This document shows, piece after piece, positions 17,266 to 25,524 of a stretch of DNA of 64,000 nucleotides. This stretch comes from Paenibacillus silvae. Lineage in GTDB: Bacteria > Bacillota > Bacilli > Paenibacillales > Paenibacillaceae. Under the pieces are notes generated by a model. It saw only the letters and a list, made by a program, of their open reading frames with translations. It searched no databases and was not told the DNA's origin. A program made the translations under genes and the position numbers. Location: NCBI RefSeq assembly GCF_014639235.1, contig NZ_BMFU01000001.1, positions 744,001-808,000 on the forward strand, read 5' to 3'. The first letter of the stretch is position 1, and each line of letters opens with the position of its first letter.

Positions 17266-18237
17266 CTATGCTTGGTTTTCTGCGGCGTTGTTGTAAGCCA
17301 CGATAATTTTCTGGACAAGAGAATGCCGGACAACATCCTGCTCAGCGAAATGCACAAATCCGATTTCCTGAACTTCACTCAGAATTGCACTCGCTTCCAC
17401 CAGTCCTGATTTTTTGCCGCGCGGTAAATCTATTTGTGTTACGTCTCCGGTAATGACCATTTTGGAGCCAAAGCCGAGACGAGTCAGAAACATTTTCATC
17501 TGTTCAGGCGTTGTGTTCTGCGCTTCATCCAGAATGATAAAGGAATCATCCAGTGTACGTCCGCGCATATAAGCCAGAGGAGCGATTTCAATCAGTCCGC
17601 GTTCCAGAGCCTTCGCCGTCTGCTCCTGCCCCATCACATCGTAGAGCGCGTCATACAGCGGTCTCAGGTACGGGTCTACTTTCTCCTGAAGATCCCCAGG
17701 AAGGAAGCCCAAACTTTCACCCGCTTCAACCGCAGGCCGTGTCAGCACGATGCGTTTCACACTGCCTTCTTTGAGCGCAGCTACAGCCAGCACAACAGCC
17801 AGATAGGTTTTACCCGTTCCGGCAGGTCCGATCCCGAATACGATATCTCTCTTTTTGATCGTTGTGACATAGTGCTTCTGTCCAATCGTTTTTACACGAA
17901 TCGGCTTCCCGCGATATGTCGTTGTAATTTCACCCTTGAATAGATCCAGCAGCTGATCTGCACGCAACTCCTTGGCAAGCTCGATAGCATACAGGACATC
18001 TCGTTCAGTTAACACATACCCGTTACGGATCAATTGTAATAAAACATCAAATAATTGTTCAAGTGATTCTACATGCTGCGCAGTACCAAAGATATTAATC
18101 TCTGCTTCGCGTGATGCGATCTGGGCAGGAATTTCGTTCTCAATCAGTTTCAGAAAAATATCTTGGGGTCCGAATAGTGCTTGACCCTCTCCCGCACTCT
18201 GGAGCGAGATTTGTATGCTGCGTGTTTGCTCTGACAA
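17266..18237 (-). CDS. PhoH-family ATPase
   Basis: This 323-residue P-loop ATPase has Walker A GPAGTGKTY near residue 140, FIILDEAQNTTPEQMKMFLTR (Walker B region, seen as ILDEAQ) and TRLGFGSKMVITGDVTQIDLP near 250 (ends TGDVTQIDLP). An N-terminal domain of about 110 residues precedes the core. Its role is not settled; genetic context with ybeY and era suggests RNA or ribosome work. It lies 6 bp after yqfD and just before the PgpH gene. Confidence 0.93.
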   Translation of the reverse strand: MSEQTRSIQISLQSAGEGQALFGPQDIFLKLIENEIPAQIASREAEINIFGTAQHVESLEQLFDVLLQLIRNGYVLTERDVLYAIELAKELRADQLLDLFKGEITTTYRGKPIRVKTIGQKHYVTTIKKRDIVFGIGPAGTGKTYLAVVLAVAALKEGSVKRIVLTRPAVEAGESLGFLPGDLQEKVDPYLRPLYDALYDVMGQEQTAKALERGLIEIAPLAYMRGRTLDDSFIILDEAQNTTPEQMKMFLTRLGFGSKMVITGDVTQIDLPRGKKSGLVEASAILSEVQEIGFVHFAEQDVVRHSLVQKIIVAYNNAAENQA

Positions 18238-18243
18238 ATATCC

Positions 18244-19437
18244 TCATTCTCCTTGACTATGGACTAACGGAAGTTCTTCCGCGATGCTTTCTTCCACTTC
18301 AAATAATACTTTCATATAAACTTTACCATTCTCTTTCTTCTCATGCAAAATTTTTTCACTTAAAATTTTCGTTCCTTTGCCGTTTTTGGCTAAAATATCG
18401 TTTCGCGCCCCCTCCAAACCTTTCGTTTTGGCCCAGGTCACCGTCTGTTCTTCCTGATGAAAGCTTGTTTCCATATCCTTCTCCGTCATCCACCCCATAG
18501 GCAGGTTGAAGGAACGCCATGTCAGCGGCTTGTGATAGGTTTCTGTATCATATGATTTGAAGGGTGTATTCCCATAACCCCATAATTGAATAGCCCAGTC
18601 CCCCAGCACCACATAAAAACGTTCTTTGCTCTCCCCCGTCATCGTTTGATGTTTCTGAAGAAGCGGCACCTGGATATCATACTCCCGCCATACCATTCCG
18701 CGAACTTCTCCTTTGGCAACAATCGTTTTAGTGTTCTCCTCATCACCGAGAATACCCGAGATCAGCACTTGTCCTTTCTTCACACGCATGTCCTTCTGCA
18801 CAACAGGGCGTCCCTGTTCCGCATAAATCCGGGTGACTACAGCATCCGACTTACTAATGAGATGTCTGGGGCTCAGCAAAGGTTCACGCTTGGGCTGTGC
18901 CGACTCTACCACCTGGATGGTAACACTTGTCCCCTCTTTGGTTACGCCAACCCAGGTTACATCCGGGAGTGCAAGTGCCAGCTGCCTTGAGAGCTTGTCC
19001 TGACTTCCCATTCGAAATGACCATTGGAAAGGATAAATGCCCTCCTTTTTGGCTGCGGCCAGCACTTCGTCTGTCGGAATTCTTACATTGCCTTTGACAT
19101 CCACATTCCAGACCATGGAGGATAATGCAAATAGCGCTGCCATAAAAAACACCATGCCCAAGACAAAAAACTTCCTGCGCAGGAGCCGAGCCGCAAAAAA
19201 GGGAAAACCGCTGCGGTGCGTGATTTTCACTCTGCAGCCTGTCCCTTTTACGATGGGGCGCAGTCTGAAAAAATGCGGAAGCAAGATGCTCATCTCCGCC
19301 TGGCGTCCATCCTGCGCACGCAAATCCCATACACTTAGTCTCTGTTCGGTGATCATGTTGATTAACGTCTCGATATCTCCGCCTGTAACCTTAATCCGTA
19401 CGGCGCCTCGCAATTTATACAGACTTGGCTGCTTCAT
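18244..19437 (-). CDS. yqfD: Sporulation protein YqfD
   Basis: This 397-residue protein carries a cytoplasmic N-terminus, one membrane helix at about 90-110 (FVLGMVFFMAALFALSSMVW) and a large outer domain with POTRA-like and barrel-like regions. The family is made in the mother cell or forespore under sporulation sigma factors, and loss mildly impairs sporulation; no reaction is known. The ATG overlaps the yqfC stop by four bases, so the pair is coupled. In Bacillus this gene pair starts the phoH operon. Confidence 0.9.
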   Translation of the reverse strand: MKQPSLYKLRGAVRIKVTGGDIETLINMITEQRLSVWDLRAQDGRQAEMSILLPHFFRLRPIVKGTGCRVKITHRSGFPFFAARLLRRKFFVLGMVFFMAALFALSSMVWNVDVKGNVRIPTDEVLAAAKKEGIYPFQWSFRMGSQDKLSRQLALALPDVTWVGVTKEGTSVTIQVVESAQPKREPLLSPRHLISKSDAVVTRIYAEQGRPVVQKDMRVKKGQVLISGILGDEENTKTIVAKGEVRGMVWREYDIQVPLLQKHQTMTGESKERFYVVLGDWAIQLWGYGNTPFKSYDTETYHKPLTWRSFNLPMGWMTEKDMETSFHQEEQTVTWAKTKGLEGARNDILAKNGKGTKILSEKILHEKKENGKVYMKVLFEVEESIAEELPLVHSQGE

Positions 19438-19727
19438 TCGTTCCCCTCCACTCCATTCATATGAATATCCAGAATCGTACCTTCTACAGCTACTTCATCC
19501 GGCAAAATGTTACGTATAACCAAGGCACTGCCTTTGATCTCCAACTGGCCTTGTGACAGGGCGAGCACAATGCGATTCGGCGTGAAATGAATCACACCCC
19601 GATGATTTTCTATATACAGCTGCTTGCTGCCGATCAGGGTTAACCGTGGCATATCATAAAGCACATCCTGCGGCAGATCGAGCACCTCACTGGTCCATCT
19701 GCGCAGCTTGCGGCTGATCCGGGTCAT
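19434..19727 (-). CDS. yqfC: YabP/YqfC family sporulation protein
   Basis: This 97-residue protein has the YabP-fold pattern: DLPQDVLYDMPRLTLIGSKQ (cut to its first 20), then YIENHRGVIHFTPNRIVL and a final beta-rich half. It partners YqfD in the spore-forming Bacillota. The start has a purine-rich GGAAGGGGG upstream. It is the first gene of the long operon that runs to recO, although internal promoters are likely. Confidence 0.9.
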   Translation of the reverse strand: MTRISRKLRRWTSEVLDLPQDVLYDMPRLTLIGSKQLYIENHRGVIHFTPNRIVLALSQGQLEIKGSALVIRNILPDEVAVEGTILDIHMNGVEGNE

Positions 19728-19834
19728 TCGAAGGTCTTCCCCCTTCCTCTACAGTTCAACTTATGCGCAAATTCAGGGAATTATGAAGAATCGGCGAGCG
19801 GTTAGGTACTTATTTTGCAGAAAATACAAACATA

Positions 19835-19883
19835 CGAAAAAAAGCCTTCTCCGGGAGCACATTACTCACCAGAAAAGGCTTCG
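19835..19883 (-). terminator. Terminator of the nfeD-floA operon
   Basis: AAGCCTTTTCTGG and CCGGAGAAGGCTT on the minus strand form a long stem followed by TTTTTTT, about 85 bp after the last gene of the operon. Confidence 0.85.
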
Positions 19884-19966
19884 TTTCAACTTTCACTTAA
19901 AAGGTTTCATCTGAACGTTTACTCTAAAGGCTTCATATCGGCATTCATCGGATCACTCACCACAAA

Positions 19967-20569
19967 CTACAGCTTACCTCTTGTACCGAATGGCTGCTTC
20001 GCGCGCGGAGCACCAAGCACCTCTGCCCAAAGCACACCTGTGCGAATATCCTCGGCACGAAGACGCGAGCTGCCTGAATCCGAAGTATCCGTATCTTCTA
20101 CACTTGAACCCGACACAGCAGGAAGACCTCCTGAGGTAATACGATTCAGTCTATCCTGAATTAGACGTTGCTGCTCTTCCATCTTGCGCATCTGCTCATC
20201 CACCGAGCTGCGCATGCTGTCCAGTGACTGTTCACGACTGAAATCATCCCCTTGGCGAGAGGATGCAGCAGGCTCGGAGTAAGGCTGATCATAACGCTCA
20301 TCATATTGGTCATCATAGCGCTCATCGTCATAGCGTTCATCATACTTTTCCTCATATCGACGGTCATCCGCTCTGGATGGCTGCTGCGGAGGAGCATTGT
20401 CTACGCGACGATTGCGGTCTTCACCGCCGCCAAATGTTGGCATTCCGTTACCAGGACGCTTCTGATTCGGATTGGCCGACTTACCCAGCTTGCCCAGGAA
20501 TGAAAAAAGTACAAAGGCCGCAACGGCTACCACATACAGATTATTAAATATCCATTCGAATAGGCTCAT
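19967..20569 (-). CDS. Membrane-anchored protein with Arg-Tyr-Asp repeats
   Basis: I do not recognise the family. The 200-residue protein has one N-terminal hydrophobic segment (about 9-24, LYVVAVAAFVLFSFLG), a Gly/Asn/Pro-rich linker, then a striking repeat of RYDD/RYDE/QYDE units at about 70-95. A Met/Glu/Arg-rich helix (about 115-140), probably coiled coil, follows, and the end is basic (APRAKQPFGTRGKL). The ATG at 20569 has GGCGGTG seven bases upstream. It starts 13 bp after the floA stop, so it is almost certainly cotranscribed with nfeD and floA and may act at the flotillin membrane domains. That role is inference from context. Confidence 0.75.
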   Translation of the reverse strand: MSLFEWIFNNLYVVAVAAFVLFSFLGKLGKSANPNQKRPGNGMPTFGGGEDRNRRVDNAPPQQPSRADDRRYEEKYDERYDDERYDDQYDERYDQPYSEPAASSRQGDDFSREQSLDSMRSSVDEQMRKMEEQQRLIQDRLNRITSGGLPAVSGSSVEDTDTSDSGSSRLRAEDIRTGVLWAEVLGAPRAKQPFGTRGKL

Positions 20570-20582
20570 ATGCATTCACCGC

Positions 20583-21590
20583 CTATCTTCCGTTTTTGGA
20601 ATCACCCTGATCGCTGGAATTCGAACCTTCAGCAGGTTTTCCCAAAGTACTGCGCATCTGAGTATCTGCTTCAATGTTTTTCAGATTCATATAATCCATC
20701 ACGCCAATCTTACCGCTACGGAGTGCTTCAGACATAGCAAGTGGTACTTGAGACTCGGACTCTACGACACGCGCTCTCATCTCAACAACGCGCGCTTTCA
20801 TCTCTTGCTCTTGGGCTACGGCCATCGCACGACGCTCTTCTGCTTTTGCCTGTGCAATACGTTTATCGGCTTCAGCCTGCTCGGTTTGCAAGAAGGCACC
20901 AATGTTTTTACCTACATCTACGTCCGCGATATCGATGGACAAAATTTCAAATGCAGTACCCGCATCAAGCCCTTTGGACAAAACGGTACGAGAGATCAAA
21001 TCCGGGTTTTCCAAAACGTCTTTGTGAGAATTCGAGGAACCGTTCGTACTTACAATACCTTCGCCGACACGGGCGATAATCGTTTCTTCACCAGCACCAC
21101 CGACGAGTCGATCAATGTTGGCACGAACCGTAACACGCGCTCTGACTTTTACTTCAATACCGTCTTTGGCAACCGCAGATACGATCGGCGTTTCAATAAC
21201 ACGCGGGTTAACACTCATCTGCACGGCTTGCAGTACGTCACGACCCGCAAGGTCGATCGCTGCGGCACGTTCGAATTCGAGTGGAATATTTGCACGCTGT
21301 GCAGCAATAAGTGCGTTTACAACGCGGTCAACGTTACCACCCGCCAGGAAGTGACTCTCGAGCTGATTAATATTCAGTCCAAGACCTGCTTTTGTTGCTT
21401 TGATTAACGGGTTAACAATTCGGCTAGGGGTTACACGTCTCAATCTCATCGCGACCAGTGTAATAATACCGATTCGTACACCGGATGCGATGGCCGAAAT
21501 CCAGAGCATAACCGGGAAAAAACTGAAAAATACGCTCAACACGATAATAGCCAGCACCGCGATGAGCAGAATCGTAATCATTGGGTCCAT
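20583..21590 (-). CDS. floA: Flotillin-like protein FloA (YqfA)
   Basis: This 335-residue scaffold of functional membrane microdomains has two N-terminal hydrophobic segments (about 5-25 and 28-48). A long band-7-like region follows with FERAAAIDLAGRDVLQAVQ and VRARVTVRANIDRLVGGAG. The C-terminal alanine/glutamate-rich coiled coil (about 225-290) carries the EQEMKARVVEMRARVVE helix. FloA gathers signalling and secretion proteins in the membrane. It is preceded by nfeD, its usual partner, and has GGAGGAA before its ATG. Confidence 0.96.
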   Translation of the reverse strand: MDPMITILLIAVLAIIVLSVFFSFFPVMLWISAIASGVRIGIITLVAMRLRRVTPSRIVNPLIKATKAGLGLNINQLESHFLAGGNVDRVVNALIAAQRANIPLEFERAAAIDLAGRDVLQAVQMSVNPRVIETPIVSAVAKDGIEVKVRARVTVRANIDRLVGGAGEETIIARVGEGIVSTNGSSNSHKDVLENPDLISRTVLSKGLDAGTAFEILSIDIADVDVGKNIGAFLQTEQAEADKRIAQAKAEERRAMAVAQEQEMKARVVEMRARVVESESQVPLAMSEALRSGKIGVMDYMNLKNIEADTQMRSTLGKPAEGSNSSDQGDSKNGR

Positions 21591-21689
21591 AAATTAAATT
21601 CCTCCGTTTGCAATAAGTTTTTTTGAAAAAAAGAGCATCAGAACTGACGCTGTACACATGCGCTGCTGAAGCATGCTTCCACCCTATTG

Positions 21690-21746
21690 CCCGCATGTCG
21701 GCAATGTGGTTATGTACACGGCCGAAGCGATCATCTCACTTCGGCC
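21690..21746 (-). other. Hairpins between nfeD and floA
   Basis: GGCCGAAG and CTTCGGCC (about 21721-21744) and ATTGCC with GGCAAT (about 21699-21716) form two stem-loops in the intercistronic gap. Neither is followed by a clear T tract on the minus strand, so they look like processing or stability elements rather than a terminator. Confidence 0.4.
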
Positions 21747-21755
21747 ATTGCAGAA

Positions 21756-23117
21756 TTACACAGGCAATGCCTGTTGTACAACAATTCGGGTACCTTCCGC
21801 TTTGATTACGATAATTGGCGTATCCACAGGAATGAAGCCGCCATCCGTAACCACATCGATCCGTTCACCATCAAACATCGCCGTGCCTGCTGGACGAAGC
21901 GGAGTCAAACTGATGCCCTGCATGCCAATCAGCTCCTTGCGCTCTGTTGCCGAGGAATACCCGCGATCAGCAGACAATCGCTCACTTAATATAAACCGGT
22001 TCCATATTCCTCTGTCTTTGAACACAATCGCAATGATGGCTACAACGACAAGTGCGGCTCCAAAGGCAATGCCAAGAGATACAAAGGCATCACTTGTATC
22101 ATAGGCTGCCCGTACTACACCAGCCACCAGCGCAATCGATCCCACAATGCCCAGAATACCAAAGCTTGGGATAAACATCTCCAGAATCATCATCACGAGC
22201 CCGATCGTAAATAATACCCATGTTTCCGCTCCGGCAAACCCCGCAATGTAGTTGCCAGAGAAATAAAGAACAAAACATACAATACCAACGATTCCCGGTA
22301 CGCCAAAGCCAGGAACGATAAGCTCAATGATGACACCGGCAATACCGATAAACAGCAATATCGTCATCACAATCGGATTGGTCAGAAAAGTGGAAATGTT
22401 CTCCGCAGTCGTGCGTTCCATCTTGAACACATCTCCTTGACCATACCCAAGCCAGCTTGCCGCTTCTTCCGGTGTATTGCTGATATGATCCGCATATCCT
22501 ACCTTCAGCGCTTCTTCAGCGGAGAGAGCAATAATTTCACCTTTTTGCTTGGTTTTATTGATCTCCGGCATCTCGACTACGATGTTGACATCCGTCATGC
22601 CTGCCGCAATATCACTATCCCGACCGCTCTTCTCGGCAGCTCCCTGCATTTTGCTTTTCCAGAAGGCTACCAGCTTCGGATCATCCACATGTTTGCCTGT
22701 GCTATCCACCATGGCAGCAGCCCCGATCATACTTCCGGGCGACATTACGATCTTATCTGCATTCAGCGCTAAAAAACTCCCGGCTGACGCAGCATCACCG
22801 CGAACAAATGCCACGGTTTCGATCGGGCTTTCTTTAATCATCAAACCGAGCTTTTCAGCTGTATCGACACGGCCTCCCGGCGTATTGATATCGAGAACGA
22901 TCAAGCCAGCGTTCATTTTCTCTGCTTCCTTGAATCCGCGCTCCATAAATTTGCCTAACCCCTGCTCGATTGGTTTATCAACCGGAATAATATATACGGC
23001 GCCGCTTTTTTCAGCTGCTTGCGCTGACGGTATTCCAATCCAGAGAGGAAGCAAAAGCGTCAGCAGCATCAAGAGCAGCATGGACCCCGTAAGCTTCTTC
23101 CGGCGCTTTCCCTTCAC
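21756..23117 (-). CDS. NfeD-family membrane serine protease (YqeZ type)
   Basis: This 453-residue protein opens with a signal-type hydrophobic segment (about 12-34). A ClpP-like serine protease domain outside the membrane follows, with INTPGGRVDTAEKLG and DAASAGSFLALNADKI (catalytic Ser in the SAGSF context, Lys later). Four or five membrane helices follow at about 250-370, and the end is a C-terminal OB-fold (ELIGMQGISLTPLRPAGTAM). It pairs with FloA in the membrane. A GTG start at 23117 follows AAAGGAGGG. Its promoter is an ECF type. Confidence 0.93.
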   Translation of the reverse strand: MKGKRRKKLTGSMLLLMLLTLLLPLWIGIPSAQAAEKSGAVYIIPVDKPIEQGLGKFMERGFKEAEKMNAGLIVLDINTPGGRVDTAEKLGLMIKESPIETVAFVRGDAASAGSFLALNADKIVMSPGSMIGAAAMVDSTGKHVDDPKLVAFWKSKMQGAAEKSGRDSDIAAGMTDVNIVVEMPEINKTKQKGEIIALSAEEALKVGYADHISNTPEEAASWLGYGQGDVFKMERTTAENISTFLTNPIVMTILLFIGIAGVIIELIVPGFGVPGIVGIVCFVLYFSGNYIAGFAGAETWVLFTIGLVMMILEMFIPSFGILGIVGSIALVAGVVRAAYDTSDAFVSLGIAFGAALVVVAIIAIVFKDRGIWNRFILSERLSADRGYSSATERKELIGMQGISLTPLRPAGTAMFDGERIDVVTDGGFIPVDTPIIVIKAEGTRIVVQQALPV

Positions 23118-23169
23118 AATAGTCCCTCCTTTTCCAATAATGTTATACTGTCCAGCTTATGGTATTTAT

Positions 23170-23195
23170 TACGCACAAAGCAAGCTTGCGTTTCA
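23170..23195 (-). promoter_or_regulatory. ECF SigW-type promoter of nfeD-floA
   Basis: TGAAAC (23195-23190) and CGTA (23173-23170) on the minus strand are separated by exactly 16 bp, the SigW consensus layout (TGAAAC-N16-CGTA). In B. subtilis yqeZ-yqfA is a SigW target, so this predicts cell-envelope stress control here. Confidence 0.85.
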
Positions 23196-23318
23196 AAAAC
23201 TTTAAATTATATTTGAATGCATACGTAAATGCAAGAAATATATACCCATAATCATGAATAAAACCCATTTTCTATAATTAGTTATGTATTTTCAGTGAAA
23301 GCCACTGCAGAACCATTG

Positions 23319-23352
23319 AAAAAACACCCCCTGACAAGTCAGGAGGTGTTTA
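23319..23352 (-). terminator. Terminator of the rpsU-yqeY operon
   Basis: AACACCTCCTGAC and GTCAGGGGGTGTT on the minus strand pair around a short loop and are followed by TTTTTT, 10 bp after the yqeY stop codon. Confidence 0.9.
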
Positions 23353-23363
23353 TAGAATTTGCT

Positions 23364-23807
23364 TTATTGCAGAAATTGTTGAACTGCTTGATTAACCAGT
23401 TTGCCGTCCGCTTTACCTTTTACTTTAGGCATAAGGGCCGCCATCACTTTCCCCATCTCTGCTTTCGAAGAAGCACCGGTTTCCTGGATGGTCTGCTGTA
23501 CAATAACTTTAATTTCTTCTTCGGTAAGCTGTTCAGGAAGATACTGGATAAGTATTTCAATTTCCGCTTCGGCATTTGCCGCGAGTTCTTCGCGACCTGC
23601 TTTGCCAAATTCCTGGAGGGCATCTTTGCGCTGTTTGATTTCACGACTCAGGATATCAAGCACTTCGTTGTCATCCAAATCTCTTTTCAAATCTATTTCA
23701 AGATTCTTGATCGTCGAACGAATCAACCGAATGGTGGAGAGTCTGAACTTGTCCTTACTCTTCATCGCTTGCTTCATATCTTCGTTCAATCGTTCGCTAA
23801 GATTCAT
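23364..23807 (-). CDS. GatB/YqeY domain protein
   Basis: This 147-residue protein is one helical GatB/YqeY domain. LNEDMKQAMKSKDKFRLSTI begins it and EEIKVIVQQTIQETGASSK and MGKVMAALMPKVKGKADG complete the two helical halves. It resembles the tRNA-binding tail of the GatB amidotransferase subunit, but the free-standing form has no proven activity. It follows rpsU by 15 bp, as in Bacillus. Confidence 0.93.
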   Translation of the reverse strand: MNLSERLNEDMKQAMKSKDKFRLSTIRLIRSTIKNLEIDLKRDLDDNEVLDILSREIKQRKDALQEFGKAGREELAANAEAEIEILIQYLPEQLTEEEIKVIVQQTIQETGASSKAEMGKVMAALMPKVKGKADGKLVNQAVQQFLQ

Positions 23808-23822
23808 GTAGTTAAAATCCTC

Positions 23823-23996
23823 CTAAAACTTTCTCTTACGAGCAGCCTCGGACTTTTTCTTGCGCTTTACGCTTGGCTTCTCATAATGCTTACGTTTCTT
23901 CACCTCAGCCAATACGCCATCTTTAGCGATGGAACGTTTAAAGCGACGAAGTGCAGCATCAATAGTCTCGTTTTTGCGAACTTTAGTTTCAGACAC
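23823..23996 (-). CDS. rpsU: 30S ribosomal protein S21
   Basis: The 57-residue protein matches bS21: ETKVRKNETIDAALRRFKRS, then KDGVLAEVKKRKHYEKPSVK and a lysine/arginine-rich tail. It helps start translation on the 30S platform. The start is a GTG at 23996 with GGGAGGG upstream; the in-frame ATGs further out would add an unrelated leader. A strong SigA promoter lies upstream. Confidence 0.96.
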   Translation of the reverse strand: MSETKVRKNETIDAALRRFKRSIAKDGVLAEVKKRKHYEKPSVKRKKKSEAARKRKF

Positions 23997-24055
23997 CAGT
24001 TTTCCCTCCCTCCGACCAGACCGTCCAAGAGCAATAACACGGTTCATCATCTTTC

Positions 24056-24085
24056 ATTATAGGCGAAAGGCAATAAAAGTGTCAA
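24056..24085 (-). promoter_or_regulatory. SigA-type promoter of rpsU-yqeY
   Basis: Consensus TTGACA (24085-24080) and TATAAT (24061-24056) on the minus strand, 18 bp apart. Confidence 0.85.
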
Positions 24086-24174
24086 CCTTAACGTGATCCC
24101 TTAATATTAGCTGAGCGGCAGAAGTTTTTCAAGTCCAAAACAAGAAAAGTTGCTAAATTGCATTCTTCTGGCTC

Positions 24175-24534
24175 TTATCGATGTGAATCAGACAAACTTG
24201 TGAGCGCGCCCATACGAGCACCGCCCAGCAAATGATAGTGTAAATGATGCACAGTCTGCTCACCGTCGCGGCCGCAATTGTTAATCAGGCGATATCCCGA
24301 TTCCTTGATTCCAAGCCGGTTTGCCGCCTCTTGCGCAGCTGCGTGCATCTCCCCGATCAAGGGCAGATCTTCTGCAGTTACGTCATTCATCGAAGCGATA
24401 TGCTTCTTCGGAATGACCAGCACATGGGTTGGAGCCGCTGGCTGAATGTCATGAAAAACGATGACATGATCATTCTCCAATACTTTGTTGGAGGGAATGG
24501 TGCCCTCTACAATTTTGCAAAACAAGCAATCCAT
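24175..24534 (-). CDS. HIT-family nucleotide-binding protein
   Basis: This 119-residue histidine-triad protein begins MDCLFCKIVEGTIPSNKV, has FHDIQPAAPTHVLVIPKKH in the middle and the triad VHHLHYHLLGG near 100-110. HIT proteins of this branch hydrolyse adenosine phosphoramidates or dinucleotides; the true substrate is unknown. CFCK cysteines may bind zinc. AAGGAGGGA precedes the ATG. It stands alone between the rpsU promoter and a repeat element. Confidence 0.93.
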   Translation of the reverse strand: MDCLFCKIVEGTIPSNKVLENDHVIVFHDIQPAAPTHVLVIPKKHIASMNDVTAEDLPLIGEMHAAAQEAANRLGIKESGYRLINNCGRDGEQTVHHLHYHLLGGARMGALTSLSDSHR

Positions 24535-24642
24535 CGTACAATCCCTCCTTCCTTTGAGTTCAAATTTATGTATTCCTTTATATCATACTAAAAGTAAAAT
24601 GCTACGTCCAATGCTGCCCCGTCACGATTTAATCAGTTGATC

Positions 24643-24805
24643 TAGGGTGTGTCTGAAAACGCTGAAGGATGCAGAGTTTGCCGAATTTTCGTTCCAAGCC
24701 AGGAAGTTTACCGCAGGCGTGCCGGGCACGCCAAGGGAAAATGAGGCAGCAGGGGGCGAAAAGGTGGTAAAAGATGCACTTCAGTAGGTTTCAAGACACG
24801 CCCTA
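24643..24805. repeat. 163-bp element with imperfect terminal inverted repeats
   Basis: TAGGGTGTGTCTGAAA at the left end and TTTCAAGACACGCCCTA at the right end are inverted repeats with one substitution and one single-base gap. The interior holds no gene. The gap from 24535 to 24997 otherwise shows nothing I can name. It looks like a miniature mobile element or an IS remnant. No second copy was seen in this window. Confidence 0.55.
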
Positions 24806-24997
24806 AATAAAATACTCCGTTTCATCCGTTTTCCGGCTGTATGTCAGTTCCCCCCTGTTGTATGGAAAAAGAAAAGCCACACCCTGAGGCCAACAATGCT
24901 CTTGACCGGGTATGACCTTGATTAAGTTTTCTTGTTTGCTTGGTCAGCTTTTGTGCATACTTTCTCCATATCTGATACAGCTATAATTCCGCAATGC

Positions 24998-25408
24998 TTA
25001 ATAATAAGGAAGCAGCGTTAATGCCGTAAGCGCAAATAAAGGCAGTACGAGCCGGTTAAAACGTCTGCGTCCATATCCATAGTACGGGTACGGACCAGGA
25101 TAGCCATATCCAGGATAGAATCCGCGGGCTTGAGCCCCCGGATAATGAACAACAGGCATCATATTCGGCCCCATGTTGGCGTGGGCTGCCATACCTTCGT
25201 TTCCAACCGGCACTGCCAGATAAATCATCTCATCATCCACATTCTCTACAATGCCGTCATAATACGAGCCATCGTTCATCTGAATGCATACGTACCGATG
25301 GATGTGATCCTTACACAGTTTCTTTGCTTCCGCTTTATCCACACTTAACGCCTCCCAGTTCAACTCATCTTCTCCCCTCATCGTATTCAGGGCTGGGCGA
25401 ATTGACAC
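24998..25408 (-). CDS. Small protein with Sm-like segment and Gly/Tyr/Pro-rich region
   Basis: I do not recognise a named family. Residues about 30-70 (IHRYVCIQMNDGSYYDGIVE and following IYLAVPV) look like an Sm/LSm-type or RNA-chaperone-like beta barrel. A GYGYPGPYPYYGYGRRR stretch then leads to a hydrophobic C-terminus (LPLFALTALTLLPYY), a likely membrane tail. The start is uncertain: the frame is open to 25408, but a TTG or GTG near 25345-25365 after AGGGGAGAAG or GGGAGGCG fits the Shine-Dalgarno signals better. It is monocistronic and lies beside a repeat-rich gap. Confidence 0.6.
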   Translation of the reverse strand: MSIRPALNTMRGEDELNWEALSVDKAEAKKLCKDHIHRYVCIQMNDGSYYDGIVENVDDEMIYLAVPVGNEGMAAHANMGPNMMPVVHYPGAQARGFYPGYGYPGPYPYYGYGRRRFNRLVLPLFALTALTLLPYY

Positions 25409-25524
25409 TGCTTCACAGGATTTGAAGCAAGCTGTATCCCCTAAGGTGCATCAAGTGACTTAATTAAGTAAGCATTATTATAAAGCAATTAAGGGAGCAT
25501 TAAATAATGTAATCAAGGAGGAAC

